The notes under the pieces were generated by a model that worked only from the letters and a program-made list of their open reading frames with translations, was not told where the DNA came from and searched no databases. Below, one piece after another: positions 30,430-40,463 of a DNA stretch of 64,000 nucleotides. The stretch's first letter is position 1. Each line of letters starts with the position of its first letter. Both the position numbers and the translations under genes were made by a program. Source of the DNA: Theropithecus gelada (taxonomy: Eukaryota > Chordata > Mammalia > Primates > Cercopithecidae); contig NC_037668.1 of the NCBI RefSeq assembly GCF_003255815.1, forward strand, positions 19,050,864 to 19,114,863. Reading direction: 5' to 3'.

Positions 30430-30845
30430 CTGAAAACATTTTAAAAGACCAATCTTAGGTTCTACAATACTGATGTTATCTATAGGAGCAATTGGGGAAG
30501 TCACAAATCTTGAGACCACTGGCCACATGACTCCTGAACAGTAAGGGATTATAGAAACTATGCCTACATTTTAGCAGAATTCACGTCCCTCCCATAATCC
30601 TAATCCTGTGGACTTTCATTAGTCTTATAAAGGCAGCTTTCAGTCCCTGAGCAAGAAGGGGGTTAGTTTTAGGAAGGCACTATTATCATCCTTGCTTTTA
30701 AATTAAGCTATGCACTAAATTCCTCTTATGGGTAGCTTGGCCTATACCTAGGAATAAGAGAAGATAGCTAGCCTGTGAGGCTACAAGCAAGATAGAGTCA
30801 GCCATGCTAGATTCCTCTAAACAGGCATAATCTTTGCAAAGGCAG
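30430..30845 (+). repeat. Old interspersed repeat (LTR-like), segment 3
   Basis: GGTTCTACAATACTGATG, GAGCAAGAAGGGGG and AGCAAGATAGAGTCAGCC belong to the same unassigned element as 28725-28855. Confidence 0.5.
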
Positions 30846-30952
30846 TTAAACTATGTTGTCCAGACTGGTCTCAAACTCCTGGCCTCAAGCAATCCTCCCG
30901 CCTTAGCCTCCCAAAGTGCTGGGATTACAGGTAGGAGCCATCACACCCAGCC
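30846..30952 (-). mobile_element. Alu fragment, head half only
   Basis: Starts at ACTATGTTGTCCAGACTGG and ends CACACCCAGCC; the rest is missing. Confidence 0.85.
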
Positions 30953-31080
30953 ATTCTTATACATGCTTTTTAGTAGCCACATGTACTCATTTCTCTCAGC
31001 TATATACTTATAAATGCTATATCATGGGATAGGCAATTGTTTGGCTTTGGTAGATACTGCTCAACAATTTACCAATGTAC
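30953..31080 (+). repeat. L1-like tail fragment
   Basis: GATACTGCTCAACAATTTACC resembles an old L1 3' end. Confidence 0.4.
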
Positions 31081-31156
31081 TGTTGGGGTTCAAAAAGTAA
31101 TACCCCAAAGACTGGTGCTTTAACATGCTGTGGCCTTAAACATGCTTTGATCGTCT
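31081..31156 (+). repeat. LTR-like element B, start
   Basis: TGTTGGGGTTCAAAAAG may be the TG start of an LTR whose TATA box is at 32493 and poly(A) signal at 33205. Confidence 0.4.
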
Positions 31157-31369
31157 GCAGGTGGATCACGAGGTCAGGCGTTAGAGGCCACACTTGCCAA
31201 CATGGTCAAACCCCGTCTCTACTAAAAATACAAAATTAGCTTGGGAGGCTGTGGTAGGAGAATTGCTTTTACCTGGGAGGCGGGGGTTGCCGTGAGCTGA
31301 GATCATGCCACTGCACTCCAGCCTGGATGACAGAGGGAGACTCCATCTCAAAAAAAAAAAAAAAAAAAG
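31157..31369 (+). mobile_element. Alu, truncated and internally deleted
   Basis: Lacks the head and the middle (AAAATTAGC joined to TTGGGAGGCTG). Confidence 0.85.
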
Positions 31370-31488
31370 CCTCCTAATGAAGGTCTTTCTAACCTTGTCT
31401 TGTTCCTTCACCAAGCTCAAGGAAGGACTCTTTCTGGAATTTCCTGATCTGACCAAGAAAGCTTCTTTCCAAAAGAAACACAATTGCC
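31370..31488 (+). repeat. LTR-like element B, segment 2
   Basis: Unique-looking piece between Alus, continued after 31807. Assignment by position only. Confidence 0.35.
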
Positions 31489-31789
31489 GGCCAGGCACAG
31501 TGGCTCACACCTGTAATCCCAGCACTCTGGGAGGCCGAGGCGGGCGGATCACAAGGTCAGGAGATCAAGACCATCCTGGCTAACACAGTGAAACCCCATC
31601 TCTACTAAAAAAAGAAAATACAAAAAATTAACCGGGTGTAGTGGCAGGCGCCTGTAGTCCCAGCTCCTCAGAAGGCTGAGACAGGAGAATGGTGTGAACC
31701 TGGGATGCAGAGCTTGCAGTGAGCTGAGATCGTGCCACTGTACTCCAGCCTGGGTGACAGAGCGAGACTCCGTCTAAAAAAAAAAAAAG
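31489..31789 (+). mobile_element. Alu with long target duplication
   Basis: AAAGAAACACAATTGCC at 31472-31488 and 31790-31806. Confidence 0.94.
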
Positions 31790-31933
31790 AAAGAAACACA
31801 ATTGCCTTCTGTTACTTCCTTGAAATTTCATCATGTGCCAAAGAAAAGAAAACTAAGGAATGCAAATACACCTGGAGGGACTTTTTCACAAGATAATTCC
31901 TGTCTCTGGGACCATTCAAATTCCAAAGAGAAT

Positions 31934-31937
<4 letters not shown>

Positions 31938-31970
<33 letters not shown>

Positions 31971-32070
31971 NNNNNNNNNNNNNNNNNNNNNNNNNNNNNN
32001 NNNNNNNNNNNNNNNNNNNNNNNNNNNNNNNNNNNNNNNNNNNNNNNNNNNNNNNNNNNNNNNNNNNNNN

Positions 32071-32101
<31 letters not shown>

Positions 32102-32380
32102 AGACGGAGTCTCGCTGTGTCACCCAGGCTGGAGTGCAGTGGCGCGATCTCGGCTCACTGCAAGCTCCGCCTCCCGGGTTTACGCCATTCTCCTGCCTCA
32201 GCCTCCGAGTAGCTGGGACTACAGGCGCCCGCCACCACGCCCGGCTAGTTTTTTGTATTTTTAGTAGAGACGGGGTTTCACCATGTTAGTCAGGATGGTC
32301 TCGATCTCCTGACCTCGTGATCCACCCGCCTCGGCCTCCCAAAGTGCTGGGATTACAGGGTTGAGCCACCGCGCCCGGCC
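31938..32380 (-). mobile_element. AluY with assembly gap in its tail
   Basis: Target duplication AAGAGAATAATTT at 31925-31937 and 32381-32393. Poly-T is broken by 100 N. Confidence 0.92.
31971..32070. other. Assembly gap, 100 N
   Basis: Placeholder gap within the poly-T of an AluY; probably spans only tail sequence. Confidence 0.99.
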
Positions 32381-32393
32381 AAGAGAATAATTT

Positions 32394-32517
32394 ATGAGAT
32401 AATTTCTGTCTGCCATGTCCATTCCTTCTCCCTAATCATTTTGCCCCTCAAAAGAACTGTCTACATCCTCATCTCTCCCATCCCCTATAGAGTATATAAA
32501 TTTCTGTACCCCAGTGG
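32394..32517 (+). repeat. LTR-like element B with TATA box
   Basis: TATATAAA at 32493-32500 after a pyrimidine-rich stretch, as in an LTR promoter. Continues at 33148 after two Alus. Confidence 0.5.
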
Positions 32518-32532
32518 TTTATTTGTTTGTAT

Positions 32533-32563
<31 letters not shown>

Positions 32564-32842
32564 GAGACAGAGTCTCTCTGTCACCCAGGGTGGAGCACAG
32601 TGGCACAATCTTGGCTCACTGCAACCTCTGCCCCTCACTTCAAGCGATTTTCCTGCCTCAGCCTCCCAAATAGCTGGGATTACAGGTGCAGGCCACCACG
32701 TCTGGCTAATTTTTGTATTTTTAGTAGAGACAGGGTTTCCACATGTTGGCTAGATTGGTCTCAAACTCCTGACCTCAGTTGATCCTCCTGCCTCGGCCTC
32801 CCAAAGTGCTGGGATTGCAGGCACAAGTCACCGAGCCTGGCC
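32518..32842 (-). mobile_element. Alu with (ATTT)n tail
   Basis: First of two adjacent minus-strand Alus sharing the outer pair CCCAGTGGTTTA / CCCACTGGTTTA. Confidence 0.91.
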
Positions 32843-33147
32843 TTTTTTTGTTTTGTTTTTTTTTTTGAGATGGTCTCACTCTGTCACCCAGGCGGGAGTG
32901 CAGCGGCACAATCTTGACTCACTGCAACCTCCATTTCCTGGGTTCAAGTGATTCTCCTGCCTCAGCCTCCTGAGTAGCTGGGATTACAGGCGCACGCTAG
33001 CGCATCTGGCTAATTTCTGCATTTTTAGTAGAGACGGGGGTCTCGCAACATTGGCCAGGCTGGTCTCAAACTCCTGGCTTCAGATGATCTGCCTGCCTCA
33101 ACCTCCAAAAGTGCTGGGATTACAGGCCTGAACCACCATACCTGGCC
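32843..33147 (-). mobile_element. Alu (AluS type)
   Basis: Second of the pair; complete, ends CATACCTGGCC. Confidence 0.9.
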
Positions 33148-33247
33148 CCCACTGGTTTACTGGGTAATAATTCTCCTGCTATTTCCCCTTGTTATGTACC
33201 TTAAAATAAAATCTGTATACCTTTTTTTTCTATTAATCTGCCCTTTT
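33148..33247 (+). repeat. LTR-like element B, poly(A) region
   Basis: AATAAA at 33205-33210 followed by TATTAATCTGCCC; resembles the R/U5 region of an ERV LTR. Its end is at 33881-33930. Confidence 0.55.
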
Positions 33248-33532
33248 AGCCGGGCATGGTGGCCCACGCCTGTAATCCCAACACTTTGGGAGGCCGAGGT
33301 GGACGGATAACCTGAGGTCAGGAGTTTGAGACCAGCCTGGCCAACATAGTGAAATCCCGTCTCTACTAAAAATACAAAAAATTAGCTGGGCATGGTGGCG
33401 GGCACCTGTAGTCCTAGCTACTCAGGAGGCTGAGGTGGGAGAATCGCTTGAACCTGGGAGGTGGAGGTTGCAGTGAGCTGAGATCATGCCATTGCACTTC
33501 AGCCTGAGCAAGAGAGTGAGACTTTGTCTCAA

Positions 33533-33569
<37 letters not shown>
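33248..33569 (+). mobile_element. Alu with (AAT)n tail
   Basis: Complete plus-strand Alu; about 12 AAT units follow. Confidence 0.91.
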
Positions 33570-33572
<3 letters not shown>

Positions 33573-33579
33573 CTGTCCA

Positions 33580-33878
33580 GGCCGGGCGCCGTGGCTCAAG
33601 CCTGTAATCCTAGCACTTTGGGAGGCCGAGACGGGCGGATCACGAGGTCAGGAGATCAAGACCATCCTGGCTAACACGGTGAAACCCCGTCTCTACTAAA
33701 AAAAAACCACAAAAAACTAGCTGGGCGAGGTGGCGGGCGCCTGTAGTCCCAGCTACTCGGGAGGCTGAGGCAGGAGAATGGCATAAAAACCCGGGAGGCG
33801 GAGCTTGCAGTGAGCTGAGATCTGGCCACTGAACTCCAGCCTGGGCGACAGAACAAGACTCTGTCTCAAAAAAAAAAA
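33580..33878 (+). mobile_element. AluY, young
   Basis: Target duplication AATCTGTCCA at 33570-33579 and 33879-33888. Confidence 0.94.
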
Positions 33879-33939
33879 AATCTGTCCAATTGTCAGTTGA
33901 TTTTCAGTGTGCCTTCAGAGGCAGAAAGGAAAGTATTCC

Positions 33940-34110
33940 CTTGACCTCTACAGTGACTTAGCCAAATTTTCACTAGGTCCAGCAAAACCTGAGAGTTCCA
34001 GTCACTACACATACTCGCCAACACTTAGTACTGTCAGTCTTTTCAATTGTAGCTATTCTAGAAAGTGTTTAGTGATATCTCATAGGTTGCTTTTTGAAAT
34101 TTTAAAAGTC
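33940..34110 (+). repeat. L1-like fragment
   Basis: CGCCAACACTTAGTACTGTCAG and AGTGATATCTCATAGG (key parts) follow the L1 3' end pattern. Confidence 0.5.
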
Positions 34111-34112
34111 TG

Positions 34113-34209
34113 GGCCAGGTATGGTGGCTCATGCCTGTAATCCCAGCAATTTGAGAGATCAAGGAGGGCACATCACCCGAGGCCAGGAGTTCCAGACAAG
34201 CCTGGCCAA
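34113..34209 (+). mobile_element. Alu left-arm fragment
   Basis: Truncated after AGCCTGGCCAAATTTTC. Confidence 0.85.
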
Positions 34210-34239
34210 ATTTTCTTTTGTTTGTTTGAGAGTTGGGGT

Positions 34240-34538
34240 GGCCAGGCGCAGTGGCTTATACCTGTAATCCCAACACTTTGGGAGGCCGAGGTGGGCAGAT
34301 TACAAGGTCAGGAGTTTGAGACCAGCCTGGCCAACATGATGAAACCCTGTCTCTACTAGAAGTACAAAAATTAGCGGGGCGTGGTGGCGGGTGCTTGTAA
34401 TCCCAGCTACCGGGAGGCTGAGGCAAGAGAATTGCTTGAACCTGGGAGGTGGAGGTTGCAGTGAGCTGAGATCACACCACTGCACTCCAGCCTGGGCATG
34501 AGAGCGAGACTCTGTTTCAAAAAAAAAAAAAAAAAAGA
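34240..34538 (+). mobile_element. Alu, first of four in tandem
   Basis: Complete; AGTTGGGGT flanks this and the next two junctions. Confidence 0.9.
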
Positions 34539-34549
34539 AGAGTTGGGGT

Positions 34550-34848
34550 GGCCGGGCACGGTGGCTCACGCCTGTAATTCCAGCACTTTGGGAGGCCAAG
34601 GTGGGCAGATCACCTGAGGTCAGGAGTTCAAGACCAGCCTGGTCAACATGGTGAAACCCCATCTCTACTACGAATTCAAAAATTAACAAGGGGTGGTGGT
34701 GCTTGCCTGTAATCCCAGCTACTCGGGAGGATGAGGCAGGAGAATTGCTTGAACCCGGGAGGCAGAGGTTGCAGTGAGCGGAGATTGTGCCACTGTACTG
34801 CAACCTGGGCAACAAGAATGAAACTTGGTCTCAAAAAAAAAAAAAAAA
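34550..34848 (+). mobile_element. Alu, second of four in tandem
   Basis: Complete; preceded and followed by AGTTGGGGT. Confidence 0.9.
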
Positions 34849-34858
34849 GTTGGGGTTT

Positions 34859-35161
34859 GACCAGGCGCAGTGGCTCACGTGGTAATCCTAGCACTTTGAG
34901 AGGCCGAGGCGGGTGGATCACCTGGGTTCAGGAGTTCAAGACCAGCCTGGCAACATGACAAAATCCCGTCTCTACTAAAAATACAAAAATTAGCCTGGTT
35001 TGGTAGTGGGCACCTATAATCCCAGCTACTCCCAGCTACTCTGGAGTCTGAGACAGGAGAATCGCTTGAACCCAGGGGGCGGAGGTTGCAGTGAGCCGAG
35101 ATCGTGCCACTTCCCTCCAGCCTGGATCAAAGAGCGAAGTTCCATCTCAAAAAAAAAAGAG
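34859..35161 (+). mobile_element. Alu, third of four in tandem
   Basis: Complete; contains a small CCCAGCTACT duplication (35021-35040). Confidence 0.9.
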
Positions 35162-35173
35162 GGAGGTGCGGTT

Positions 35174-35477
35174 GGCCAGGTGTGGTGGGTCACACTTGTA
35201 ATCCCAGCACTTCGGGAGGCCGAGTTGCGCAGATCACTTGAGCCCAGGAGTTGGAGACCAGCCTTGGCACCATTGCGAAACTCCATCTCTACAAAAAATA
35301 CAAAAATTAGCCTGGCATGGTGGTACATGCCTTTAGTCCCAGTAACTTGGGAGGCTGAGGTGGGAGAATTGATCACTTGAGCCTGTGATGTCAAGGCTGC
35401 AGTGAGCCGTGATCGTACCACTGCACTCCAGCCTGTGTGACAGAACAAGACTGTGTCTCAGAAAAAAAAAAAAAAAC
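35174..35477 (+). mobile_element. Alu, fourth of four in tandem
   Basis: Complete older Alu with an A-tail. Confidence 0.88.
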
Positions 35478-35519
35478 AGTTGCTGTTGTGCAGGATCTGG
35501 AGTTTGTGGAAAAATAAAG

Positions 35520-35665
35520 AATTGGAGTCTCACTCTGTTGCCCAGGCTGGTGGGTAGTGCTGCAGTTACAGCTCACTGTAGCCTTGAACTCTTGGGCTGA
35601 AGTGATCCTGCCTCAGCCTCCCAAGTAGCTGAAACTATAGGCAAAAAAAAAAAAAAAAGAAAAAG
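35520..35665 (-). mobile_element. Alu fragment (AluJ), minus strand
   Basis: Left part only (GGAGTCTCACTCTG to GTAGCTGAAACTATAGGC), followed by an A-rich run of unclear origin. Confidence 0.75.
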
Positions 35666-36019
35666 AAAAGAAAAAAAACTTACATAACAAGCTATAACGT
35701 TGTTTAAGGTGCTTTTCCTTGGCATCGTGTTTTGTTTTGTTTTGGTTTTTTCTTTTGAGACAGAGTTTCATTCTGTTGTCCAGCTCGGCATCTCGTCTTA
35801 ACTGGGCTTTTACCCATTCTTCCTTGGTTTGGGCAAATGATGGTACAATATGTGGGCCTGGTTTAAGCTCTGTGCCTTTGAGATCTAAATTTTCTACCTT
35901 GTTTTACCTAAGATTCATCCCTTTAGATATGCAAATTTAGGACTGCCTAGCTAACAATTGCTTAGGGTAATAAAACAGGTAATTAGAAGATTGATAGTCT
36001 GAATGGCAAAAAGAAAAAC
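35666..36019. other. Intergenic; short Alu stub, otherwise unassigned
   Basis: 35728-35783 is a 50-base Alu start (TTTTGAGACAGAGTTTC) cut off at TTGTCCAG. 35784-36008 shows no recognised gene or repeat. Confidence 0.55.
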
Positions 36020-36332
36020 TATTTATTTATTTATTTTATTTTTGCAATTTTTTGAGACGGAGTCTCGCTCTATAGCCCAGGCTGGAGTGCAATGGTGTGA
36101 TCTCAGCTCATTGCAATCTCCGCCTCACGGGTTCGAGCAATTCTCCTGCCTCAGCCTATTGAGTAGCTGGGACTACAGGCTCGTGCCACCACGCCTGGGT
36201 AATTTTTGTATTTTTAGTAGAGACGGGGTTTCACTGTGGTGGCCAGGCTGGTCTTGAACTCCTGACCTCAAATGATCCGCCCTCCTTAGCCTCCCAAAGT
36301 GATGGGATTACAGGCATGAGCCACTGCACCCA
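36020..36332 (-). mobile_element. Alu (AluS type)
   Basis: Complete. Together with the next monomer it is bracketed by AAGAAAAACT (36009-36018 and 36482-36491). Confidence 0.9.
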
Positions 36333-36334
36333 GT

Positions 36335-36481
36335 CTGTTTTTGTTTTTTGTTTTATGTTTTTTGTTGTTGAGATAGTACCTCACTATGTTGTCCAGAATG
36401 GTCTCAAAGTCCTGGGCTTAAATGCTGTCACCTCAGTCTCCTGTATAGCTGGGATTACAGGCATGCATCATCACACATGGC
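36335..36481 (-). mobile_element. Single Alu monomer, minus strand
   Basis: Diverged monomer ending ATCACACATGGC. Confidence 0.75.
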
Positions 36482-36630
36482 AAGAAAAACTGTTTGAAAG
36501 CCAGCAAATGATAACTTTTTATGAAAGCTATAAGATGTACTTCTGTTTGTCTGTCTATATGTCTATATGTGCTATGTTTATGTGACAATTTTTGATAAAT
36601 AAAACTAGCTTTAAATTTGTTAGTAAAATA
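36482..36630. other. AT-rich intergenic sequence
   Basis: Unassigned; continues after the next Alus (37067-37246), possibly an old L1-type element. Confidence 0.4.
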
Positions 36631-36733
36631 AAGGCTGTGTGTGGTGTCTCATGCCTATAATCCCAGTACTTTTGGAAGCTGAGGATCACTTGAGCCCAGA
36701 TGTTTAAGACCAGCCTGAGCAACATAGTGAGAT
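36631..36733 (+). mobile_element. Alu left-arm piece, interrupted
   Basis: Plus-strand piece into which an opposite-strand Alu inserted. The (AAAAT)n at 37036-37066 may be its tail. Confidence 0.75.
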
Positions 36734-37035
36734 TTTTTTTTTTTTTTTTTTTTGAGATGGAATCTCGCTCTTATTGCCCAGGCTGGAGTGCAATGGTGTG
36801 ATCTCTGCTCACCGTAACCTTCGCCTCATGGGTTCAAGCAATTCTCCTGCCTCAGCCTCCCAAGTAGCTGGCATTACAGGCACACGCCACCATGCTCAGC
36901 TAATTTTGTATTTTTAGTAGAGACATGGTTTCTCCATGTTGGTCAGGGTGGTCTCGAACTCCCGACCTTCAGTGATCCGCCCGCCTCAGCTTCCCAAAGT
37001 GTTGGGATTATAGGTGTGACCTACCGCGCCCGGCC
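36734..37035 (-). mobile_element. Alu (AluS type)
   Basis: Complete; head-to-head with the preceding fragment. Confidence 0.9.
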
Positions 37036-37246
37036 AAAATAAAATAAAATAAAATAAAATAAAATATTAAGTCATATTATGTTAAATTAAGTAACAGATA
37101 ATCACAAAATGTCTGAGTCATTTCTAAGTAAGTTAAAATACTGAAACATTAATTATTAAACATAAGTTTTATACTTTGGCATCTTATTTATATGCAATAT
37201 AGAAAACTTAAATATATTTAGATAGATCTCTTAATAAACAAAAATT

Positions 37247-37422
37247 GGGCTGATTGTGGTGACTCACGCCTGTTATTTTGTGAGGCTAACACAAGTGAAT
37301 AACTGTAGCCCAGGAGTTCAACCAGGGAGGCCGAGGTTGCAGTGAGCGGAGATGGTGCCACTGCACTCCAGCCTGGGTGACAGAGACTCCATCTCAAAAC
37401 AAACAAACAAACAAACAAAAAA
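37247..37422 (+). mobile_element. Alu, internally deleted
   Basis: Head joins the right arm directly (GGAGTTCAACCAGGGAGGCC); (AAAC)n tail. Confidence 0.85.
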
Positions 37423-37640
37423 CCTACTAGATATAAAAGAAACAATTCTGTATACAAAGTGTATAAACAAAAGCAAGATATATTTTTGGCAAGGAAAGTT
37501 GTAAAAGCATGTAAAAGTGTTGAGAAAAAATAATTTTTTCTATTTTACAAGTTACTTAAAGTTTGTTTCAATTGGAAGGAATAAAGATATAGATAAAACT
37601 AAATGGATACATAAGTTGGGAAGAGAAAGGGAATAGAAAA
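37423..37640. other. AT-rich intergenic sequence upstream of the GEMIN2 pseudogene
   Basis: No feature recognised. Part of it may be the insertion target or 5' UTR of the pseudogene. Confidence 0.4.
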
Positions 37641-37881
37641 AGATTCTGTGGGGAACTGGCTGGGTTGAAAATCATGGCATGGGTACGAGCAGAGTCTGCA
37701 GTGCAGGAGTTGATACCCCGGCTACTGCCAGTAGAGCTCTGCCACCAGACAGAAGGTTTCCATCCCTCAGTATCCCCGAGGATGCCTCAGGAATACCTGA
37801 GGCAGGTCCAGACCAAAGCAGCTCAATGTCCAGATGCTGTGGTAGCTCAAACTGACCCAAAGAAGTTGAAAAGGAAGGACA

Positions 37882-38198
37882 GGCCGGGTGCGGTGGCTCA
37901 AGCCTGTAATCCCAGCACTTTGGGAGGCCGAGATGGGTGGATCACGAGGTCAGGAGATCGAGACCATCCTGGTTAACACGGTGAAACCCCGTCTCTACTA
38001 AAAAATACAAAAAAACTAGCCGGGCGATGTGGCGGGCGCCTGTAGTCCCAGCTACTCGGGAGGCTGAGGCAGGAGAATGGCATAAACCCGGGAGACGGAG
38101 CTTGCAGTGAGCTGAGATCTGGCCACTGTACTCCAGCCTGGGCGACAGAGCAAGAAGCAAGACTCTGTCTCAAAAAAAAAAGAAAGAAAGAAAGAAAA
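37882..38198 (+). mobile_element. AluY inside the GEMIN2 pseudogene
   Basis: Target duplication AAAAGGAAGGACA on both sides (37869-37881 and about 38200-38212); inserted at the edge of the older Alu that follows. Confidence 0.93.
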
Positions 38199-38212
38199 GA
38201 AAAGGAAGGACA

Positions 38213-38500
38213 GGCACGGTGGATCACGCCTGTAATCCCAATACTTTGGGAGGCCAAGGCGGGCAGATCACCTGAGGTGAGGAGTTCAAAACCAGCCTGG
38301 GCAACATGGTGAAACTCCGTCTCCACTAAAAATACAATAACTAGCCAGGCATGGTGGTGGGCGCCTGTAGTCCCAACTACTCAGGAAGCTGAGGCAGGAG
38401 AATCACTTGAACCCAGGAGGCGGAGATTGCAGTGAGCTGAGATCGTGCCACTGTATTCCAGCCTGGGCGACAAGAGCAAAACTCCATCTCAAAAAAAAAA
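38213..38500 (+). mobile_element. Older Alu inside the GEMIN2 pseudogene
   Basis: Target duplication AAGTTGAAA at 37863-37871 and 38502-38510, so it arrived before the AluY. Confidence 0.92.
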
Positions 38501-39045
38501 CAAGTTGAAAGCAAGGTGTGAATGTTTCTCTTTTAGGATGCCAACCTGCCCCTGAAGGTTATTCCCCAACACTTCAGTGGCAACATCAAGTGGCACTGTT
38601 TTCAACGTAAGACAGAATGTGCACAAACATAGAAATCGCTGGAAATCATGACAGTTGGATAGTAATGTGACTACGCCAAAATCTAAAGATGAAGAAGGCT
38701 GGAAGAAATTTTGTCTGGATGAAAGTTTACGTGCTGGTGTGGTCACTGACAGCTACACATGAAAGTCCTGGAATTGATTATGTACAAATTGGTTTTCTTC
38801 CCTTGGTTAGCAGATGAATCAGACAACAGTAGCTACTATCTTGGAATATCTGAGTAATTGGTTTGGAGAAAGAGACTTTACTTTGGATTTGAGAAGATGG
38901 CCTTATTGGCTTGCCTTGAAAAACCTTTACTAAATGAGGTTCATTCACTGATTCGGCAGCTTGCAAGAAGGTGCTCTGAAGTGTGAGGCTCTTAGTGGAT
39001 AGCAAAGATGATGAGAGGGTTCCTGCTTTGAATTTATGTACTTCT

Positions 39046-39078
39046 GTATGTATGTATGTATGTATTTATTTATTTATT
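39046..39078 (+). repeat. (TGTA)n(TTTA)n microsatellite
   Basis: Short tetranucleotide run at the 3' end of the pseudogene, leading into an Alu tail. Confidence 0.9.
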
Positions 39079-39382
39079 TTATTATTTTATTTTTTTGAGA
39101 TGGAGTTTCGCTCTTGTTGCCCAGGATGGAGTGCAATGGTGCAATCTCGGCGCACCGCAACCTCCACCTCCCAGGTTCAAGCGGAGTCTCGCTCTGTCGC
39201 CCAGGCTGGAGTGCAGTGGCCGGATCTCGGCTCACTGAAGCTCCGCCTCCCGGGTTTACGCCATTCTCCTGCCTCATCCTCCCGAGTAACTGGGACTACA
39301 GGTGCCTGCCACCTCGCCCGGCTAGTTTTTTTGTATTTTTTAGTAGAGACGGGGTTTCACCGTGTTAGCCAGGATGGTCTTG
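39079..39382 (-). mobile_element. Chimeric Alu made of two copies
   Basis: An older Alu start (39079-39182, ending CCCAGGTTCAAGC) joins directly to an AluY start (GGAGTCTCGCTCTGTCGCCC) with no poly-T between, and the AluY stops short at GGATGGTCT. Suggests recombination or template switching. Confidence 0.82.
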
Positions 39383-39802
39383 CTGGGACTTCCCTAAGGT
39401 CTTACACCTACTATTAAAGAAAGGAATGAGTGAGCCAACTTAAAGGAATATTCACATATAGAGTTAAAATGTTAAGCCACTACAAGTGTAAAAATAAATA
39501 GGATTGCCTGCAGTGGTAACTAGTATCTGTGCAGTGTATTCCAGTTTAAAATGTGATCTCACATCCGTTAGGTCACATAATGTTCTCAAAGCACAGGCAA
39601 CCTTTGTCTCCATTTTACTGGAAGTAAAACAAGCAGGAATGTGGATTTTTTTTTTAAAGGCTACCCAAGTGAAGCAGTGGGACTGAAGAAGAAACTAAGA
39701 AATCTGTAACTGGTTGTAATCAATGAGTTGTAAACACCACTGCACTAGGACAAGCCTGTGGATTTTTTTTTTTTTATGCAGTCTTTAAAAATAGCGAAAT
39801 TT
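39383..39802. other. Intergenic, unassigned
   Basis: No coding or repeat identity recognised. Could include 3' UTR of the GEMIN2-derived sequence, but I cannot confirm this. Confidence 0.4.
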
Positions 39803-40453
39803 GGCCGGGTGCGGTGGCTTACGCCTGTAATCCCAGCACTTTGGGAATCCCTGGGCGGGCGGATCACGAGGTCAAGAGATCCAGACCATCCTGGCTAACA
39901 CAGTGAAACCTCGTCTCTACTAAAAATACAAAAAAATTAGCCGGCCGCGGTGGCGGGCGCCTGTAGTCCCAGCTACTTGGGAGGCTGAGGCAGGAGAATG
40001 GCGTGAACCCGGGAGGCAGAGCTTGCAGTGAGCCGAGATCGCCCGCATGCACTCCAGCCTGGGCGACAGAGTGAGACTCCGCCTCAAAAAAAAAACACAC
40101 ACAAAAAAATTAGCCGGGTATGGTGGCGGGCGCCTGTAGTCCCAGCTATTCGGGAGGCTGAGGCAGGAGAACCGCGTGAACCTGGGAGGCGGAGCTTGTA
40201 GTGAGCCGAGATCGCGCCACTGCACTCCAGCTTGGGCGACAGAGAGACTCCATCTCAAAAAACAAAAAAAAAAAAAAAAAAAAATTAAGGGGGCGTAGTG
40301 GTGGGTGTCTGTAATTCCAGTTACTCGGGAGGCCAAGGCAGGAGAATCGCTTGAACCCGGGAGATGGAGTTTGCGGTGAGCCTAGATCACGCCATTGCAC
40401 TCCAGCCTGGGTGAAAACAGTGAGACTCCGTCTTAAAAAAAAAAAAAAAAAAA
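39803..40453 (+). mobile_element. Alu with three right arms in tandem
   Basis: One left arm and right arm (39803-40100), then a second right arm (40101-40284) and a third (40285-40453), each with its own A-tail and starting at the middle A-rich linker. One target pair, AGCGAAATTT, flanks the whole (39793-39802 and 40454-40463). Confidence 0.85.
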
Positions 40454-40463
40454 AGCGAAATTT

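Larger units (their letters stand above)
37644..39045 (+). pseudogene. GEMIN2 (SIP1) processed pseudogene
   Basis: GEMIN2 encodes the SMN-binding core protein of the SMN complex, which assembles snRNPs. This copy is intronless. Translated pieces in order: ELAGLKIMAWVRAESAV and YLRQVQTKAAQCPD (37653-37875); then, after two Alus, SNVTTPKSKDEEGWKKFC, YLSNWFGERDF and VRLLVDSKDDERVPALNL (38511-39040). These follow GEMIN2 from near its N-terminus to about its last 20 residues. Broken by frameshifts, in-frame stops and a 3' end lost in a TGTA/TTTA microsatellite and Alu. The missing splice sites and exon continuity show it came from mRNA. No promoter seen; it cannot make the protein. Functional GEMIN2 must lie elsewhere. 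Confidence 0.9.

Noticed and set aside
10562..35477. Regularly spaced repeats that could suggest an array system such as CRISPR
   Set aside because: The repeated units are Alu SINEs of about 300 bp in a primate genome; no short-repeat/unique-spacer structure.
38489..39005. Minus-strand open frames opposite the GEMIN2 pseudogene
   Set aside because: Shadows of the retrocopy; no similarity or splice sites of their own.
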